64,000 bases of DNA, from positions 19,194 to 83,193 of the forward strand of contig CAZCSP010000015.1 of NCBI GenBank assembly GCA_964501275.1, written 5' to 3'. Position numbers and translations under genes: made by a program. The number at the start of each line of letters is the position of its first letter. Position 1 is the first letter of the stretch. Positions 7,654 to 16,744 of the stretch are shown one piece after another. The stretch comes from 55-13 sp964501275 (GTDB taxonomy: Bacteria > Armatimonadota > Fimbriimonadia > Fimbriimonadales > Fimbriimonadaceae). Under the pieces are notes generated by a model. The model made no database searches and had not been told where the DNA came from. It saw only the letters and a list, made by a program, of their open reading frames with translations.

Positions 7654-9363
7654 ATGCCTCAATTCCGCAACCTGCCCGAGCTTTTGACCGCAGTGGCGAC
7701 GGAGCGGGATACTGCCCGAGCGCTTTCCACCATCGCCCAGGCTGCACTGGATCTCACCTACAGCCGCCACGCAATGATCGCGGTGATGGACGATGAGGAC
7801 GGGGTGCTGGAGGTTCGGTATGGGGCCGGGGAAGAATTCGAGTCGATGGGGCTCAACCGGGTTCTCAACGTGGACCGCACCGAGGGCGAAGGCATCGTGG
7901 CCTATGTCGCCGCAACCGGAAAGGCCGTCCGCACCGGCAATGTCGAGACGGAGCCGATGTACAAGAAGCTTTTCTCGAACACCGTCAGCGAGGTCGCCTT
8001 GCCGGTGCGCGATTCGAATGGCCGGGTCCGCGCGGTCTTGAACGTGGAATCCGACCGCATCGACTCCTATGGCGACCGCGAGAAAGCTATCTGCGACGCC
8101 CTCGCCGGCATCATCGCCATGGTCCTGGAGCGGGCCGACCTAATCGAGCGCGAAGAGGCGCTGATCGAAATCGGCAGTTCGCTCGACAACTCCCTTACCG
8201 AGGAAGCCCTTATCGACCGCCTGATCCATGTGGCAGGCGAAGTCCTCAGATTTCAAGCTTGTTCGGTATTCCTCCACGATTCCAAGACCGACACATTCGT
8301 CCTGCGCGGCTCGTCCGGCACCCTCAAGACCCAGGTCGGCGAACTCAGCTATTCGCGCGGCGAGGGCTTCACCGGGTGGGTGTGCGATACCGGCCAGCCG
8401 ATCCTCCTCAACGATCCCCAAAGCGACCCCCGTTGGCGGGGCAAATTCGTCGAGTTCCCCAGCGAACAGATCGCCAGCTTCCTCGCCGTCCCCATCGTCT
8501 TCCGCAACCACTCCATCGGCGCCATCCGCGTCCTGCGCCGAAAAGGCGACAACCCCCACCTGGATAACCGCTTCACCGAATCCGACCAAAGCATCATGGT
8601 CGCCATCGCCGAGCAAGTTGCCAGCGGACTGGAGAACCTGCGCAACATGGAGCGGATCGTGCGATCAGAGCGGATGATCGCCTGGGGAGAGCTCAGCGCC
8701 AAGAGTAGCCACATGATCGGCAACCGGGTATTCGCGTTGAAGGGCGATATCAACGAGCTTTACCACCTGCTGGCTGAACGTGAACCAGACATTCAGGAGA
8801 TTCGCGCTCTCCAAAAGAGCCTCGCCACCAACGTCACCCGGATCGAGGAGATTCTCCAGGATTTCAGAGATTTCCTCACCGCTACCCAAGTCGTTAGGGA
8901 ACCTACCGACCTGAACCAACTCATTAGGGAAACTATCGATGAGGTCTTCCCCCGGATGTCGGCCGTGAAACTGGACTTGCATCTCGATGACAACCTACCT
9001 CCCGTCTTGGTAGACGGCAAGAAACTCCGCCGCGCCATCAGCGAACTGATCGAGAACTCTTTCAACTACGTGGACGAAGGCACCATGACCGTCTCGACGC
9101 GGATCGTGGATAAGAACGAGCACGCCGTCACCAGGGTCAGCCACATGGTCCGCTTCGCCGAGATCGTCATCGAAGACTCCGGCCCGGGGGTAGAGACAGA
9201 CGCCAAAGCCACCATCTTCCAACCCTTCTTCAGCAACCGAGTCAAAGGCATGGGCCTCGGACTTTCTATTGTGAAAGGGATCGTCGATGCGCATGGCGGC
9301 GAAGTTTTTGAGGCGGGGCATCTTGGGCAGGGGGCGAGGTTTGTGATTCTGTTGCCGGTTTAA
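7654..9363 (+). CDS. Sensor histidine kinase with two GAF domains
   Basis: A 569-residue soluble kinase with no membrane segment or signal peptide. GAF domain 1 spans about residues 20-165 (EGEGIVAYVAATGKAVRTGNV) and GAF 2 about 170-325 (GEGFTGWVCDTGQPILLNDP). The dimerisation and phosphoacceptor region follows; H353 in KSSHMIGNRV is the likely phosphorylated histidine, although this H-box lacks the usual E after H. The ATPase domain shows an N box (ELIENSFNY), G1 (EDSGPGV), F box (FQPFFSNR) and G2 (GMGLGLSIVKGIV). GAF domains suggest a cytoplasmic small-molecule or redox signal. No response regulator is adjacent, so this is an orphan kinase. Confidence 0.92.
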   Translation: MPQFRNLPELLTAVATERDTARALSTIAQAALDLTYSRHAMIAVMDDEDGVLEVRYGAGEEFESMGLNRVLNVDRTEGEGIVAYVAATGKAVRTGNVETEPMYKKLFSNTVSEVALPVRDSNGRVRAVLNVESDRIDSYGDREKAICDALAGIIAMVLERADLIEREEALIEIGSSLDNSLTEEALIDRLIHVAGEVLRFQACSVFLHDSKTDTFVLRGSSGTLKTQVGELSYSRGEGFTGWVCDTGQPILLNDPQSDPRWRGKFVEFPSEQIASFLAVPIVFRNHSIGAIRVLRRKGDNPHLDNRFTESDQSIMVAIAEQVASGLENLRNMERIVRSERMIAWGELSAKSSHMIGNRVFALKGDINELYHLLAEREPDIQEIRALQKSLATNVTRIEEILQDFRDFLTATQVVREPTDLNQLIRETIDEVFPRMSAVKLDLHLDDNLPPVLVDGKKLRRAISELIENSFNYVDEGTMTVSTRIVDKNEHAVTRVSHMVRFAEIVIEDSGPGVETDAKATIFQPFFSNRVKGMGLGLSIVKGIVDAHGGEVFEAGHLGQGARFVILLPV

Positions 9364-9369
9364 GGGAGA

Positions 9370-9508
9370 GAGGATGTTGGGCATTGGGTGTTGGGGGGAT
9401 AGGGCAGATATGACAGATAAACCAGATTCGATGAAGCCAAGCCCCAAAACCCAAAACCCAACACCTAACACCCAAAACCCAAAACCTAACGCCCAACACC
9501 CCCCATAG
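9370..9508. repeat. Interspersed repeat (A and B motifs)
   Basis: Between the histidine kinase and the next gene lie GATGTTGGGCATTGGGTGTT, then the B motif ATAGGGCAGATATGACAGATAAACCAG, then a run of A motifs (CCCAAAACCCAAAACCCAAC and variants). The left G-rich half and right C-rich half can pair, forming a long imperfect hairpin after the kinase gene. Confidence 0.8.
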
Positions 9509-9585
9509 GCCCATGAAGCTCCTGACCAGGCTGGATCGTCCATAATGAAACGGCGCCCGGCGATGATGCCGGCTCGAACTGAGCT

Positions 9586-10665
9586 ATGAGGACTGCACAC
9601 CTACTTCCCATCCTTGCCTTGTTTGTTGTCTCGGCATTTGCGAAAGCCCAGGATCACTCCATCCTGGAGATGCCCGACCTGGGATTGGCGATCACCCACC
9701 CCAAGGCTTGGCAAATCAGCCAGGTCAAGAAGAGCCAGGACGTGAAGGTCCTGATGCCCATCGAGGGCTCTTCCCAAAGAGCGGTTTTGGAGCTGTACAA
9801 CATCTCCTTCAACTCGGAGAAGGAGATTTGGCAACTGGGACAGAAGGCGATCAACGACCGCATGAAGCGCGAGTTGATGCGCCAGTGGGAGGAGGAGTTC
9901 CTCGGCGTCCCCATGCTGTTGACCAAGGTCAGCTACGTCGATAAGGAAGGTCCCCAAATCCTCCTCACCGGCCTCCTCTACAGCCGAACCGCCAAGAAGC
10001 TGATGTTCCGGCTCAGCGCTTCGCCCGACGACTTCGACAAGGCCGAGTTCGCGTGGCGGGAGACGATGAACACCATCCGCACCGGCCGCCCCCTTCGTCC
10101 CGAGGACCCCACCCAAAAGCCCGATCCGAAAGCCCCGGTGAGAACCGAGCTTCCTGCCCCGGCCATCGTCAAGGCCAACTCGCTGGACCCGGAAACCAAG
10201 ATTGTGAAGCCGCCGGTCGCCATCGAAACGACCATTTCAAACCGCAAGGTCGAGCTTCGCATTCCCGGCGAGTGGGCCGGAAAGGTCGAGGAAGATGGGA
10301 CCGTCACCCTCACCAACCCCGATGTGACCGGAAGCGTCAAACTCCACCTCGCCTCCAGCCTCGACTCCGATCCGCCCGGAAGAGCTTTGCTTAAGGCCTC
10401 CAGCAAGACGCTGGGCGACTTCCAGAAGGTCTCCAAGCGCGATGAGCTAACGCCCGAAAAAAACCGGGCCGGAGCGTCGCTGTCGTCGGTATGGCGGACA
10501 GGCACCACCGCCCAGGGCGATCTCTACACCTGCGATGCCGTGGTGTTTAACGGCGACTTCTATTTCATCGCCCAATTCCGATCCGTCAACGCCTCCCGAA
10601 TTGGAGCCGAGCGCAAGCTGATCGAGTCCCTTCTGGCGAACTGCACCCTCGAAGTCATTCCGTGA
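9586..10665 (+). CDS. Secreted protein with two PsbP/DUF1795-like repeats, function unknown
   Basis: A 359-residue protein with a signal peptide (RTAHLLPILALFVVSAFAKA, cut before QD). Two similar halves are visible: residues about 25-160 (LEMPDLGLAITHPKAWQIS ... ETMNTIRTGR) and about 210-358 (KVELRIPGEWAGKVEEDG ... IESLLANCTLEV), joined by a Pro-rich linker. Each half has the beta-strand pattern of PsbP/DUF1795-like domains, in which a short protein is tested for 'fit to a bulk profile', but that assignment is tentative. The stop overlaps the GTG start of tsaB (GTGA), so they are coupled. I do not recognise a specific function. Confidence 0.7.
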   Translation: MRTAHLLPILALFVVSAFAKAQDHSILEMPDLGLAITHPKAWQISQVKKSQDVKVLMPIEGSSQRAVLELYNISFNSEKEIWQLGQKAINDRMKRELMRQWEEEFLGVPMLLTKVSYVDKEGPQILLTGLLYSRTAKKLMFRLSASPDDFDKAEFAWRETMNTIRTGRPLRPEDPTQKPDPKAPVRTELPAPAIVKANSLDPETKIVKPPVAIETTISNRKVELRIPGEWAGKVEEDGTVTLTNPDVTGSVKLHLASSLDSDPPGRALLKASSKTLGDFQKVSKRDELTPEKNRAGASLSSVWRTGTTAQGDLYTCDAVVFNGDFYFIAQFRSVNASRIGAERKLIESLLANCTLEVIP

Positions 10666-11240
10666 TCGTCGCCTTTTCCACATCGAGCCCTCAGACGAGC
10701 GTCGCCCTGATCTCGTCGGAGGGCTCGGTCCTTTGCGCCCGAGAAACCCACGCCCCGATGCAGGCCAGCGGAGCCTGCATGAGACTCCTCCAAGAGGTTC
10801 TTGATGAAACGGGGCGGAGCCTAAAAGAGGCAACCCTCTTCGCCGCCGACCTGGGTCCGGGAAGCTTCACCGGAGTCAAGGTGGCAGTAACGATCGCCAA
10901 GACCATGGCCTTCGCCCAAGGAGTCAAATGCGTCGGAGCCGACAGCTTCGACCTGATCTCAGCCAGCGAAACCGTCGTCATGCCCAGCAAGCGCGGCGAG
11001 TGGTTTGTGAGAACGCCGAAACACGAACCCCACCGACAGCCCGAACTACCGGAAGAAAACTTCAAAGGCTACGGACCCGGCATCGAGAACCAGGTCTTCC
11101 CCACCGCCGCCCGATTCGCCGCCATCCTCTCCCGCCTCGACCCCATCGAGCCGGAGCGCCTGGTCCCCAACTACCTCATCGAGCCCTCCATCTCCCAACC
11201 CAAAAAACCGCTATCGCCCCTGGGAGAACCTCGTGCCTAA
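10662..11240 (+). CDS. tsaB: tRNA threonylcarbamoyladenosine biosynthesis protein TsaB
   Basis: A 192-residue ASKHA-fold protein that partners TsaD in making the t6A37 tRNA modification. Diagnostic motifs: IVAFSTSSPQTSVALIS at the N-terminus, HAPMQASGACMRLLQEVL, and DLGPGSFTGVKVAVTIAKTMAFAQGVKCVGADSFDLI, which is the signature GPGSFTGxR-like loop. It starts at a GTG that overlaps the previous stop. It is shorter than the usual 220-240 residues because the C-terminal lobe is reduced, ending in a Pro-rich tail. No tsaD, tsaE or rimI is adjacent. Confidence 0.88.
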   Translation: MIVAFSTSSPQTSVALISSEGSVLCARETHAPMQASGACMRLLQEVLDETGRSLKEATLFAADLGPGSFTGVKVAVTIAKTMAFAQGVKCVGADSFDLISASETVVMPSKRGEWFVRTPKHEPHRQPELPEENFKGYGPGIENQVFPTAARFAAILSRLDPIEPERLVPNYLIEPSISQPKKPLSPLGEPRA

Positions 11241-11243
11241 GAG

Positions 11244-11492
11244 CTTGTATCTAAAGTCAAGCCCCTGTTTTTCAGCACGGCGTCATGGTGAGCGAGAGCG
11301 GCCCGAGCGTCTTGTTCTGATAGAGCATTCTATGCCGCGGAGTCGAACCACCTCACCGACTTGGAAACGGAGAAACAGCTACGGACGGGTGAGGTCCTTC
11401 GACTCGCGACCAGCAAGAGGTTCAACTACAAACGACTTCTGGCTCGCTCAGGATGACGCCGTGGCAAAAGGGCATGGGAGCTTAGATACAAG
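11244..11492. mobile_element. MITE-like palindromic element, copy 1
   Basis: The core at 11279-11460 (182 bp) starts GGCGTCATGGTGAGCGAG and ends CTCGCTCAGGATGACGCC, terminal inverted repeats with two mismatches. A second copy at 47733-47913 has the same ends, almost the same length and strongly matching interior blocks (AGCGGCCCGAGCGT, ATTCTATGCCGC or GTTCTATGCCGC, GGTGAGGTCCTTCGACTCGC). Around copy 1 there is a further inverted pair, CTTGTATCTAA (11244-11254) and TTAGATACAAG (11482-11492). No coding capacity. The transposase that would move it is unknown. Confidence 0.65.
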
Positions 11493-11507
11493 GTCCAAGA
11501 AAAACCT

Positions 11508-11532
11508 CCCCCAAAACGCCCCGTTTTGGGGG
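11508..11532. repeat. Hairpin repeat matching 3122-3147
   Basis: CCCCCAAAACG (11508-11518) pairs with CGTTTTGGGGG (11522-11532). The stem is identical to that at 3122-3147 and the next bases (GTACA) also match, so the two are copies of one element. Confidence 0.7.
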
Positions 11533-11572
11533 TACAAGATCTGCTCCAAACCAAGGGTCGAAACTGCACTAC

Positions 11573-11668
11573 CACCGCAAAGAAACAAAGAAGCAAAGAA
11601 ACACGAAGGAAGACCGCTGAAGTCCACTCTCCTTTGCGCCCTTGGTTTCTTTGTTTCTTTGCGGTTAG
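11573..11668. repeat. CGCAAAG-type inverted repeat upstream of murB
   Basis: ACCGCAAAGAAACAAAGAA at the left and TTTCTTTGTTTCTTTGCGGT at the right form a long hairpin around a 50-base centre. The CGCAAAG core recurs at 46352-46440 and 47522-47640. The element ends about 20 bases before the murB ATG and may affect murB translation. The whole 446-base gap 11241-11686 contains only these repeats. Confidence 0.7.
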
Positions 11669-11686
11669 GGCCTTTGAAAAACAACC

Positions 11687-12628
11687 ATGCCTGAAATCCT
11701 CTCCCAATTCCCCCTCAGGCTCTACACCACCCTCAAAGCGGGCGGCAATGCGGAGCGGTTCTGCCGGGTCTCCGACATTGCCGAACTCGCCGAGGTCGTC
11801 GCCCTGGCCCATCGGGACCTGGTTCCTCTCACCATCCTGGGCCACGGAAGCAACATCCTTCCCTCCGACGACGGCGTCCCCGGTCTGACCATCCTCAACC
11901 AGGCCAAGCGTATCGCCGTGGCAAGGACGGGCGAAGTCCTCGCCGACACCGGTTGCGCCTTCCAAGAACTCTTCCTCAAGACCGCCCAAGCCGGGTTGCA
12001 CGGGTTGGAATACGCCGTGGGCATCCCCGGCACCCTCGGCGGCGCTTTGGTTAGCAATGCCGGGGCCTATCGCTCGAACGTCAGCGAGTTCATCACTCGC
12101 CTGGAGGTCGTCCATCGCGGCGAGCGGAAGTGGGTAGAGCCAGGTTTCCTGGAGTTCTCCTACCGAGACTCGATCCTGAGAAGACCCAACCCGCCCCAGA
12201 TCGTGGTCCTGCGGGTCGAGATGAAGCTCCCACCGGGCGATCCAAAGGCCATTTACGACGAGGCCCGCGAGTACCAGCGCCAGCGCATCTCCAAACAGCC
12301 GCCCCCCGCCAGCGCGGGCAGCTTCTTCAAAAACGTCCTCCACCAAGAACTCGCCCAATCCCTCCCCGGCCTCTCGGAAGGGATGCGCAAAGCCGGGATC
12401 GTCCCCGCCGGATACCTCATCGAAGCCGCCGGCCTGAAGGGTTTCCGCATGGGAGGGGCCATGCAAGGCGCCCGCCACGCCAACTTCATCCTCAACGTCG
12501 GCAACGCCACCGCCACCGAAATCCGCCGCCTCGCCATGCACACCAAAGCGGCGGTCAAGGAGAAGTTTGGCGTGGAGTTGGAGGAAGAGGTTTTGTATTT
12601 GGGGGATTGGAGTGGGTTTGGGCGTTAG
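11687..12628 (+). CDS. murB: UDP-N-acetylenolpyruvoylglucosamine reductase
   Basis: A 313-residue FAD enzyme making UDP-N-acetylmuramate for peptidoglycan. FAD-binding motifs: LGHGSNILPSDDGVPGL and the diagnostic YAVGIPGTLGGALVSNAGAY. The substrate domain has PPPASAGSFFKNV, with the Ser that protonates the enolpyruvyl group, and AGYLIEAAGLKGFRMGGAMQ. Length and the absence of the extra Tyr loop fit type II MurB. It stands alone, not in a dcw cluster. The C-terminal codons run into an A-type repeat. Confidence 0.95.
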   Translation: MPEILSQFPLRLYTTLKAGGNAERFCRVSDIAELAEVVALAHRDLVPLTILGHGSNILPSDDGVPGLTILNQAKRIAVARTGEVLADTGCAFQELFLKTAQAGLHGLEYAVGIPGTLGGALVSNAGAYRSNVSEFITRLEVVHRGERKWVEPGFLEFSYRDSILRRPNPPQIVVLRVEMKLPPGDPKAIYDEAREYQRQRISKQPPPASAGSFFKNVLHQELAQSLPGLSEGMRKAGIVPAGYLIEAAGLKGFRMGGAMQGARHANFILNVGNATATEIRRLAMHTKAAVKEKFGVELEEEVLYLGDWSGFGR

Positions 12629-12725
12629 GCGTTAGGTTTTGGGCATTGGGTGTTGGGGCTCGGCTTCATTGAATCTGTCCTATCCCCGAATCCCAAAACC
12701 GAAAACCCAACGCCCAACACCTTCC
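12616..12725. repeat. Interspersed repeat (A and B motifs) after murB
   Basis: GGGCGTTAGGCGTTAGGTTTTGGGCATTGGGTGTTGGG is followed by a B-type piece (GAATCTGTCCTATCC) and by CCCAAAACCGAAAACCCAAC, so G-rich and C-rich halves face each other as an imperfect hairpin. It overlaps the last codons of murB and could act as its terminator. Confidence 0.8.
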
Positions 12726-12757
12726 CAATCAGGCTAAAATAAACTCAGAGGTTAGCA

Positions 12758-14014
<1,257 letters not shown>

Positions 14015-14020
14015 CGGATG

Positions 14021-14072
14021 GGAGGATGGATGATGGATTGGGCGGTGAACCCAATCCTTCATCCATCCTCCT
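14021..14072. terminator. Bidirectional hairpin between convergent genes
   Basis: GGAGGATGGATGATGGATTG at 14021-14040 (stem continues to 14042) pairs with the segment 14050-14072, a 22-bp stem with one mismatch and a 7-base loop. It sits seven bases after the oxidoreductase stop and 20 bases before the convergent pseudopilin stop, the right place for a shared terminator, though neither side has a U-run. Confidence 0.55.
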
Positions 14073-14092
14073 CGTAAGGCCCCGAGCCCTCC

Positions 14093-14977
14093 CTAGTCGC
14101 ACCGCCAATACCAGGTGTCGTCCCAAGCTCCGCCACCCGTAAGCTCTCCTGACCGGTGCCCCTCAGGATCGACCTTGATCTGGTCAAACTGCCCTGAAGA
14201 CACCGCCCGCTTCGCGTGGCTGTCCGCATAGATGATGGACCCGCCATTGCTGTCCCACTGCCGGAAATACCCGCAGTCGTAGCCGTAACGCGTGCAGTCG
14301 GGATCGTTCGCTTTGTTGAAGAAGTGCATCATCTCCAACCGGATAATGCGCGTCCCCGCCGGATCCTCGGCCATGGTGTCGGTCACGATCCGTGTCCAGC
14401 CATAAGGGTTGTTATTCCCTGTAGACTCGCCTTCCACTACACTGAACATACACTTCCCAAACCGGTAGCTGGACCCATACGCTTTCCAGTAGGTGTCGAA
14501 CGAGCCGCCGGTGAGGCCAGGGTCGCTGGTCAGATAAGGCCCACCGCTGTCCAAGGGGCTGCGGAAGATGTCCTTGCTCTTCGAATAAGGCAGCAAAAGT
14601 GCCTCCGTCCCCTTATGGTTGGGCAACCCGAAATAGGCCGGAGCCCCGCCTGGATCGACGGTGTTATAGGCATAGAAGATCGGCGCCGCGTCGTCGTAGT
14701 CGCCCATATACATCTTCTGGGTAATGCCGATCTGCTTTGCGTTGCTCAGGCAGGAAGTCTTCTTTGCCGCATCCTTGGCCTTGGCAAACACAGGAAAAAG
14801 AATCGCCGCCAAGATCGCGATGATCGCGATCACGACGAGCAGTTCAATGAGGGTGAAAGCGAAGCGGCGTTGCGGCACGACGGCATTGCGGTGTTGCGGC
14901 GTCGCAGAGTTGACCTGCCGAGATGCCGTATAACCGTAGTGCCGTAAAGCCGAAATGCCAAGAGCCGTTTTCTTCAT
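14093..14977 (-). CDS. Type II pseudopilin-like protein with repeat-derived leader, downstream of a TPP riboswitch
   Basis: A 294-residue pseudopilin. The ATG at 14977 is chosen because GGAGG sits five bases upstream; an open frame continues further but has no start signal. The leader is about 40 residues instead of the usual 6-10, and residues about 10-38 (ALRHYGYTASRQVN, PQHRNAVVPQRR) are the translation of C-type intergenic repeat. FTLIELLVVIAIIAIL follows, with A rather than G at -1. The globular part (KQIGITQKMYMGDYDDAAP, IIYADSHAKRA) is DUF1559-like. Alternatively translation begins nearer the FTLIEL motif at a non-ATG codon. Upstream lies a complete TPP riboswitch, unusual for this family. 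Confidence 0.85.
   Translation of the reverse strand: MKKTALGISALRHYGYTASRQVNSATPQHRNAVVPQRRFAFTLIELLVVIAIIAILAAILFPVFAKAKDAAKKTSCLSNAKQIGITQKMYMGDYDDAAPIFYAYNTVDPGGAPAYFGLPNHKGTEALLLPYSKSKDIFRSPLDSGGPYLTSDPGLTGGSFDTYWKAYGSSYRFGKCMFSVVEGESTGNNNPYGWTRIVTDTMAEDPAGTRIIRLEMMHFFNKANDPDCTRYGYDCGYFRQWDSNGGSIIYADSHAKRAVSSGQFDQIKVDPEGHRSGELTGGGAWDDTWYWRCD
14862..14962. repeat. C-type repeat inside the pseudopilin leader
   Basis: GCGGCGTTGCGGCACGACGG, GCATTGCGGTGTTGCGGCGT and CGTAGTGCCGTAAAGCCGAA are C-motif sequence like that in gaps at 7487, 15172 and 45400. Here the repeat is read in frame as leader of the minus-strand pseudopilin. Confidence 0.7.
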
Positions 14978-15057
14978 GGTTTCCTCCGAATGTTTTTTTA
15001 AGAGCCACCAATCGCGATTGCGAAGGGGGCTCCAACATCGGAGGCCAGCTTCCACAA

Positions 15058-15142
15058 TCCCTACACCGGTACTAACCGGATCAGGTTCTAGGGGTCGTCA
15101 TCATCGCAGATGACCTCTCAGCCATAAAGGCTCCCCCTGCGG
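15058..15142 (-). promoter_or_regulatory. TPP (thiamine pyrophosphate) riboswitch
   Basis: Read on the minus strand, all conserved THI-element blocks occur in order: GCAGGGGGAGCC, GGCTGAGAGG, a P3 hairpin (TCATCTGCGATGATGA), GACCC, GAACCTGATCCGG, TTAGTACCGG and TGTAGGGA. This is a complete aptamer. It ends about 80 bases upstream of the pseudopilin ATG at 14977; no thiamine synthesis or transport gene lies downstream. A GAGCC/GGCTC hairpin between 15002 and 15032, with CAATCGCGATTG inside it, could be part of the expression platform. Confidence 0.93.
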
Positions 15143-15158
15143 GCGGTTCTCTGCTTGT

Positions 15159-15164
15159 ATTGTA
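15159..15164 (-). promoter_or_regulatory. -10 box for the riboswitch transcript
   Basis: TACAAT on the minus strand, about 17 bases before the first riboswitch helix, is correctly placed for a transcript that begins just before the aptamer. No good -35 is visible. Confidence 0.4.
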
Positions 15165-15184
15165 CGCTAAACGGTGTTGCGGCG

Positions 15185-15439
15185 TTAGGGCGTTGCGGCT
15201 TTACGGGTGTTTCGAATGCGACGACGGCGGCGTTCTCTTCTCTCCCAAATGAATGTCACAAGCCCGTAGACAACGGCACCGACAAAGATAAGGCCCAGCG
15301 CCAGAGCCAAAAATGGAAAAACATTGCTTAGATTGACGAACAGCCACGGGTCACGAATGAGCAACCATCCGCCTATGGTTGCCGAACCATAGATCGCCAA
15401 CACGACCCACCAATCCGACTTCCTTTTGATCAACCTCAT
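15185..15439 (-). CDS. Small two-helix membrane protein downstream of uppS
   Basis: An 84-residue protein starting MRLIKRKSDWWVVLAIYG, with two membrane segments (about residues 10-27 and 34-56) and a strongly basic tail (ERRERRRRRIRN). The last residues (RKAATP) and stop are encoded by a C-type repeat, so the original C-terminus may have been different. It follows uppS, where cdsA is often found, but it is far too short to be CdsA. No family recognised. No clear ribosome binding site. Confidence 0.6.
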   Translation of the reverse strand: MRLIKRKSDWWVVLAIYGSATIGGWLLIRDPWLFVNLSNVFPFLALALGLIFVGAVVYGLVTFIWERRERRRRRIRNTRKAATP

Positions 15440-15497
15440 GTCAAAGAGTATAAGCCAGAATGCCGCAAAGCCCCAACACCGAAATGCCGTAACGCCC

Positions 15498-16256
15498 TCA
15501 CTCAACCACCGCCCCAAACTTCCGTGTCCGTTGCTGGTAGGTGTAGACCGCCTGCAAAAGCTCCGCCTCGTCGAACTCCGGCCAAGGCTTCTCGGTGACA
15601 TAAAGCTCGGTATAAGCCGACTGCCAGATCAAAAAGTTGCTCCACCGCATCTCCCCCGCCGTCCGAATCATCAGGTCGGGTTCCGGGGTGCTCGGATTGT
15701 AGAGATGCTCCGCGATCAACTCCTCCGTCACATCCTCCGGGCGAGCGCCCGCCGCTACAATCTCCCGAATTGCATCCACAATCTCCGCCCGCCCTCCATA
15801 GTTCACAGCAAGGGTAAAAGTGATCCCTGTATTGCCCTTGGTCGTCTCCACCCCATCCAACAGCGCCTTGCGCAAAGAAGCCGGAACCTCATCCAACCGA
15901 CCCGCCACCTGCACCCGAACGTTGTTCTGATGCATCGCGCGAAGCTCATCCTTCGCCGCCGTCTCAATCAGCTTCATCAACCCAGCCACTTCGTCTTGAG
16001 GCCGTCGCCAGTTCTCAGCCGAAAACGCATACACGGTCAGATACTTGATCCCCAACTCGCTGGCATTCAAAAGCACCCCCCGAAGCGTTCGATACCCCTC
16101 CCGATGCCCCAACAACCGCTGCAACCCCCGCTTCTTCGCCCAACGACCGTTGCCATCCATGATAACGGCAACGTGAGTGGGGAGGGAGGACAGGTCGATG
16201 CCGAGGGACTGAGCGGCTTGCTGAACGTTATTGAGCGGCGTTACGGCGTTGGGCAT
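15498..16256 (-). CDS. uppS: Isoprenyl transferase / undecaprenyl diphosphate synthase
   Basis: A 252-residue cis-prenyltransferase making the C55 lipid carrier for cell-wall synthesis. Motifs: HVAVIMDGNGRWAKKRGL with the catalytic Asp and Mg site, GYRTLRGVLLNASELGIKYLTVYAFSAENWRRP, and IRTAGEMRWSNFLIWQSAYTELYV, the conserved substrate block. Last gene but one of the pyrH-frr-uppS cluster. The annotated start (MPNAVTPLNN) is encoded by a C-type repeat, so the N-terminal ten residues are probably repeat-derived or the real start is slightly further in. Confidence 0.95.
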   Translation of the reverse strand: MPNAVTPLNNVQQAAQSLGIDLSSLPTHVAVIMDGNGRWAKKRGLQRLLGHREGYRTLRGVLLNASELGIKYLTVYAFSAENWRRPQDEVAGLMKLIETAAKDELRAMHQNNVRVQVAGRLDEVPASLRKALLDGVETTKGNTGITFTLAVNYGGRAEIVDAIREIVAAGARPEDVTEELIAEHLYNPSTPEPDLMIRTAGEMRWSNFLIWQSAYTELYVTEKPWPEFDEAELLQAVYTYQQRTRKFGAVVE

Positions 16257-16283
16257 TAGGCGTTTGGCATCGGGCTTTGGGAA
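16225..16283. repeat. A/C-type repeat at the uppS start
   Basis: GCGGCGTTACGGCGTTGGGCATTAGGCGTTTGGCATCGGGCTTTGGG fills the junction between the four-helix-bundle gene and uppS and supplies the uppS ATG. Confidence 0.7.
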
Positions 16284-16721
16284 TCAGTCGGTGGCCTCTA
16301 GCGAGCTTAGGCTGTACGAGGCTTGTTCTTCTTTGACAATACTGCCCGAATGCGACTCGCGCCTAAACTTGATCAGGCCATTCAACAAAGAGCCTCCTCT
16401 TTCAATCTCGGCTAACAGTAACTCACCCTTTTCCGCATCAATGAGTTTGCGGCGAATAGCTCGGGTTATCCACAGGCGGGTCTCCCTGCCGGATGAGCGA
16501 GAATAGCGAAAGAACCTGATTGAGTCTGGATCAGACCCTCGACTATCGCCTTCCACCAAGTTGGCGCCCACACTGTCTGCCGCTCTCACCAACTGGCTAC
16601 CAACCGTGTTCTTGGCAAAGGTGTTCCAGTGAGCAACCAAATCCCAAACCTCATCCGAAACTGCCTCAAAGGTCAAGAAGACGTCTAATTGCTCAATAGG
16701 ACGATAACGATCTCCAGCCAT
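16284..16721 (-). CDS. Four-helix-bundle protein (23S rRNA intervening-sequence protein family)
   Basis: A 145-residue all-helical protein with the family pattern: LDVFLTFEAVSDEVWDLV, then AKNTVGSQLVRAADSVGANLVEGDSRG, RFFRYSRSSGRETRLWITRA, and a last helix with LLNGLIKF. Members were first seen inside 23S rRNA intervening sequences but are widespread as free-standing genes whose function is unknown; they behave like mobile passengers. A strong GGAGGAAT precedes the ATG. The gene interrupts the usual frr-uppS linkage and both of its flanks are A/C-type repeats. Confidence 0.9.
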   Translation of the reverse strand: MAGDRYRPIEQLDVFLTFEAVSDEVWDLVAHWNTFAKNTVGSQLVRAADSVGANLVEGDSRGSDPDSIRFFRYSRSSGRETRLWITRAIRRKLIDAEKGELLLAEIERGGSLLNGLIKFRRESHSGSIVKEEQASYSLSSLEATD

Positions 16722-16744
16722 TTATTCCTCCAGACAGTAAGTGG

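Noticed and set aside
9440..9505. True telomere or linear chromosome end
   Set aside because: CCCAAAA runs resemble ciliate telomeres but are short, interspersed, variable and internal; they are bacterial gap repeats.
11426..12541. Long minus-strand open frame opposite murB
   Set aside because: Codon shadow of murB with no start signal and no recognisable domain.
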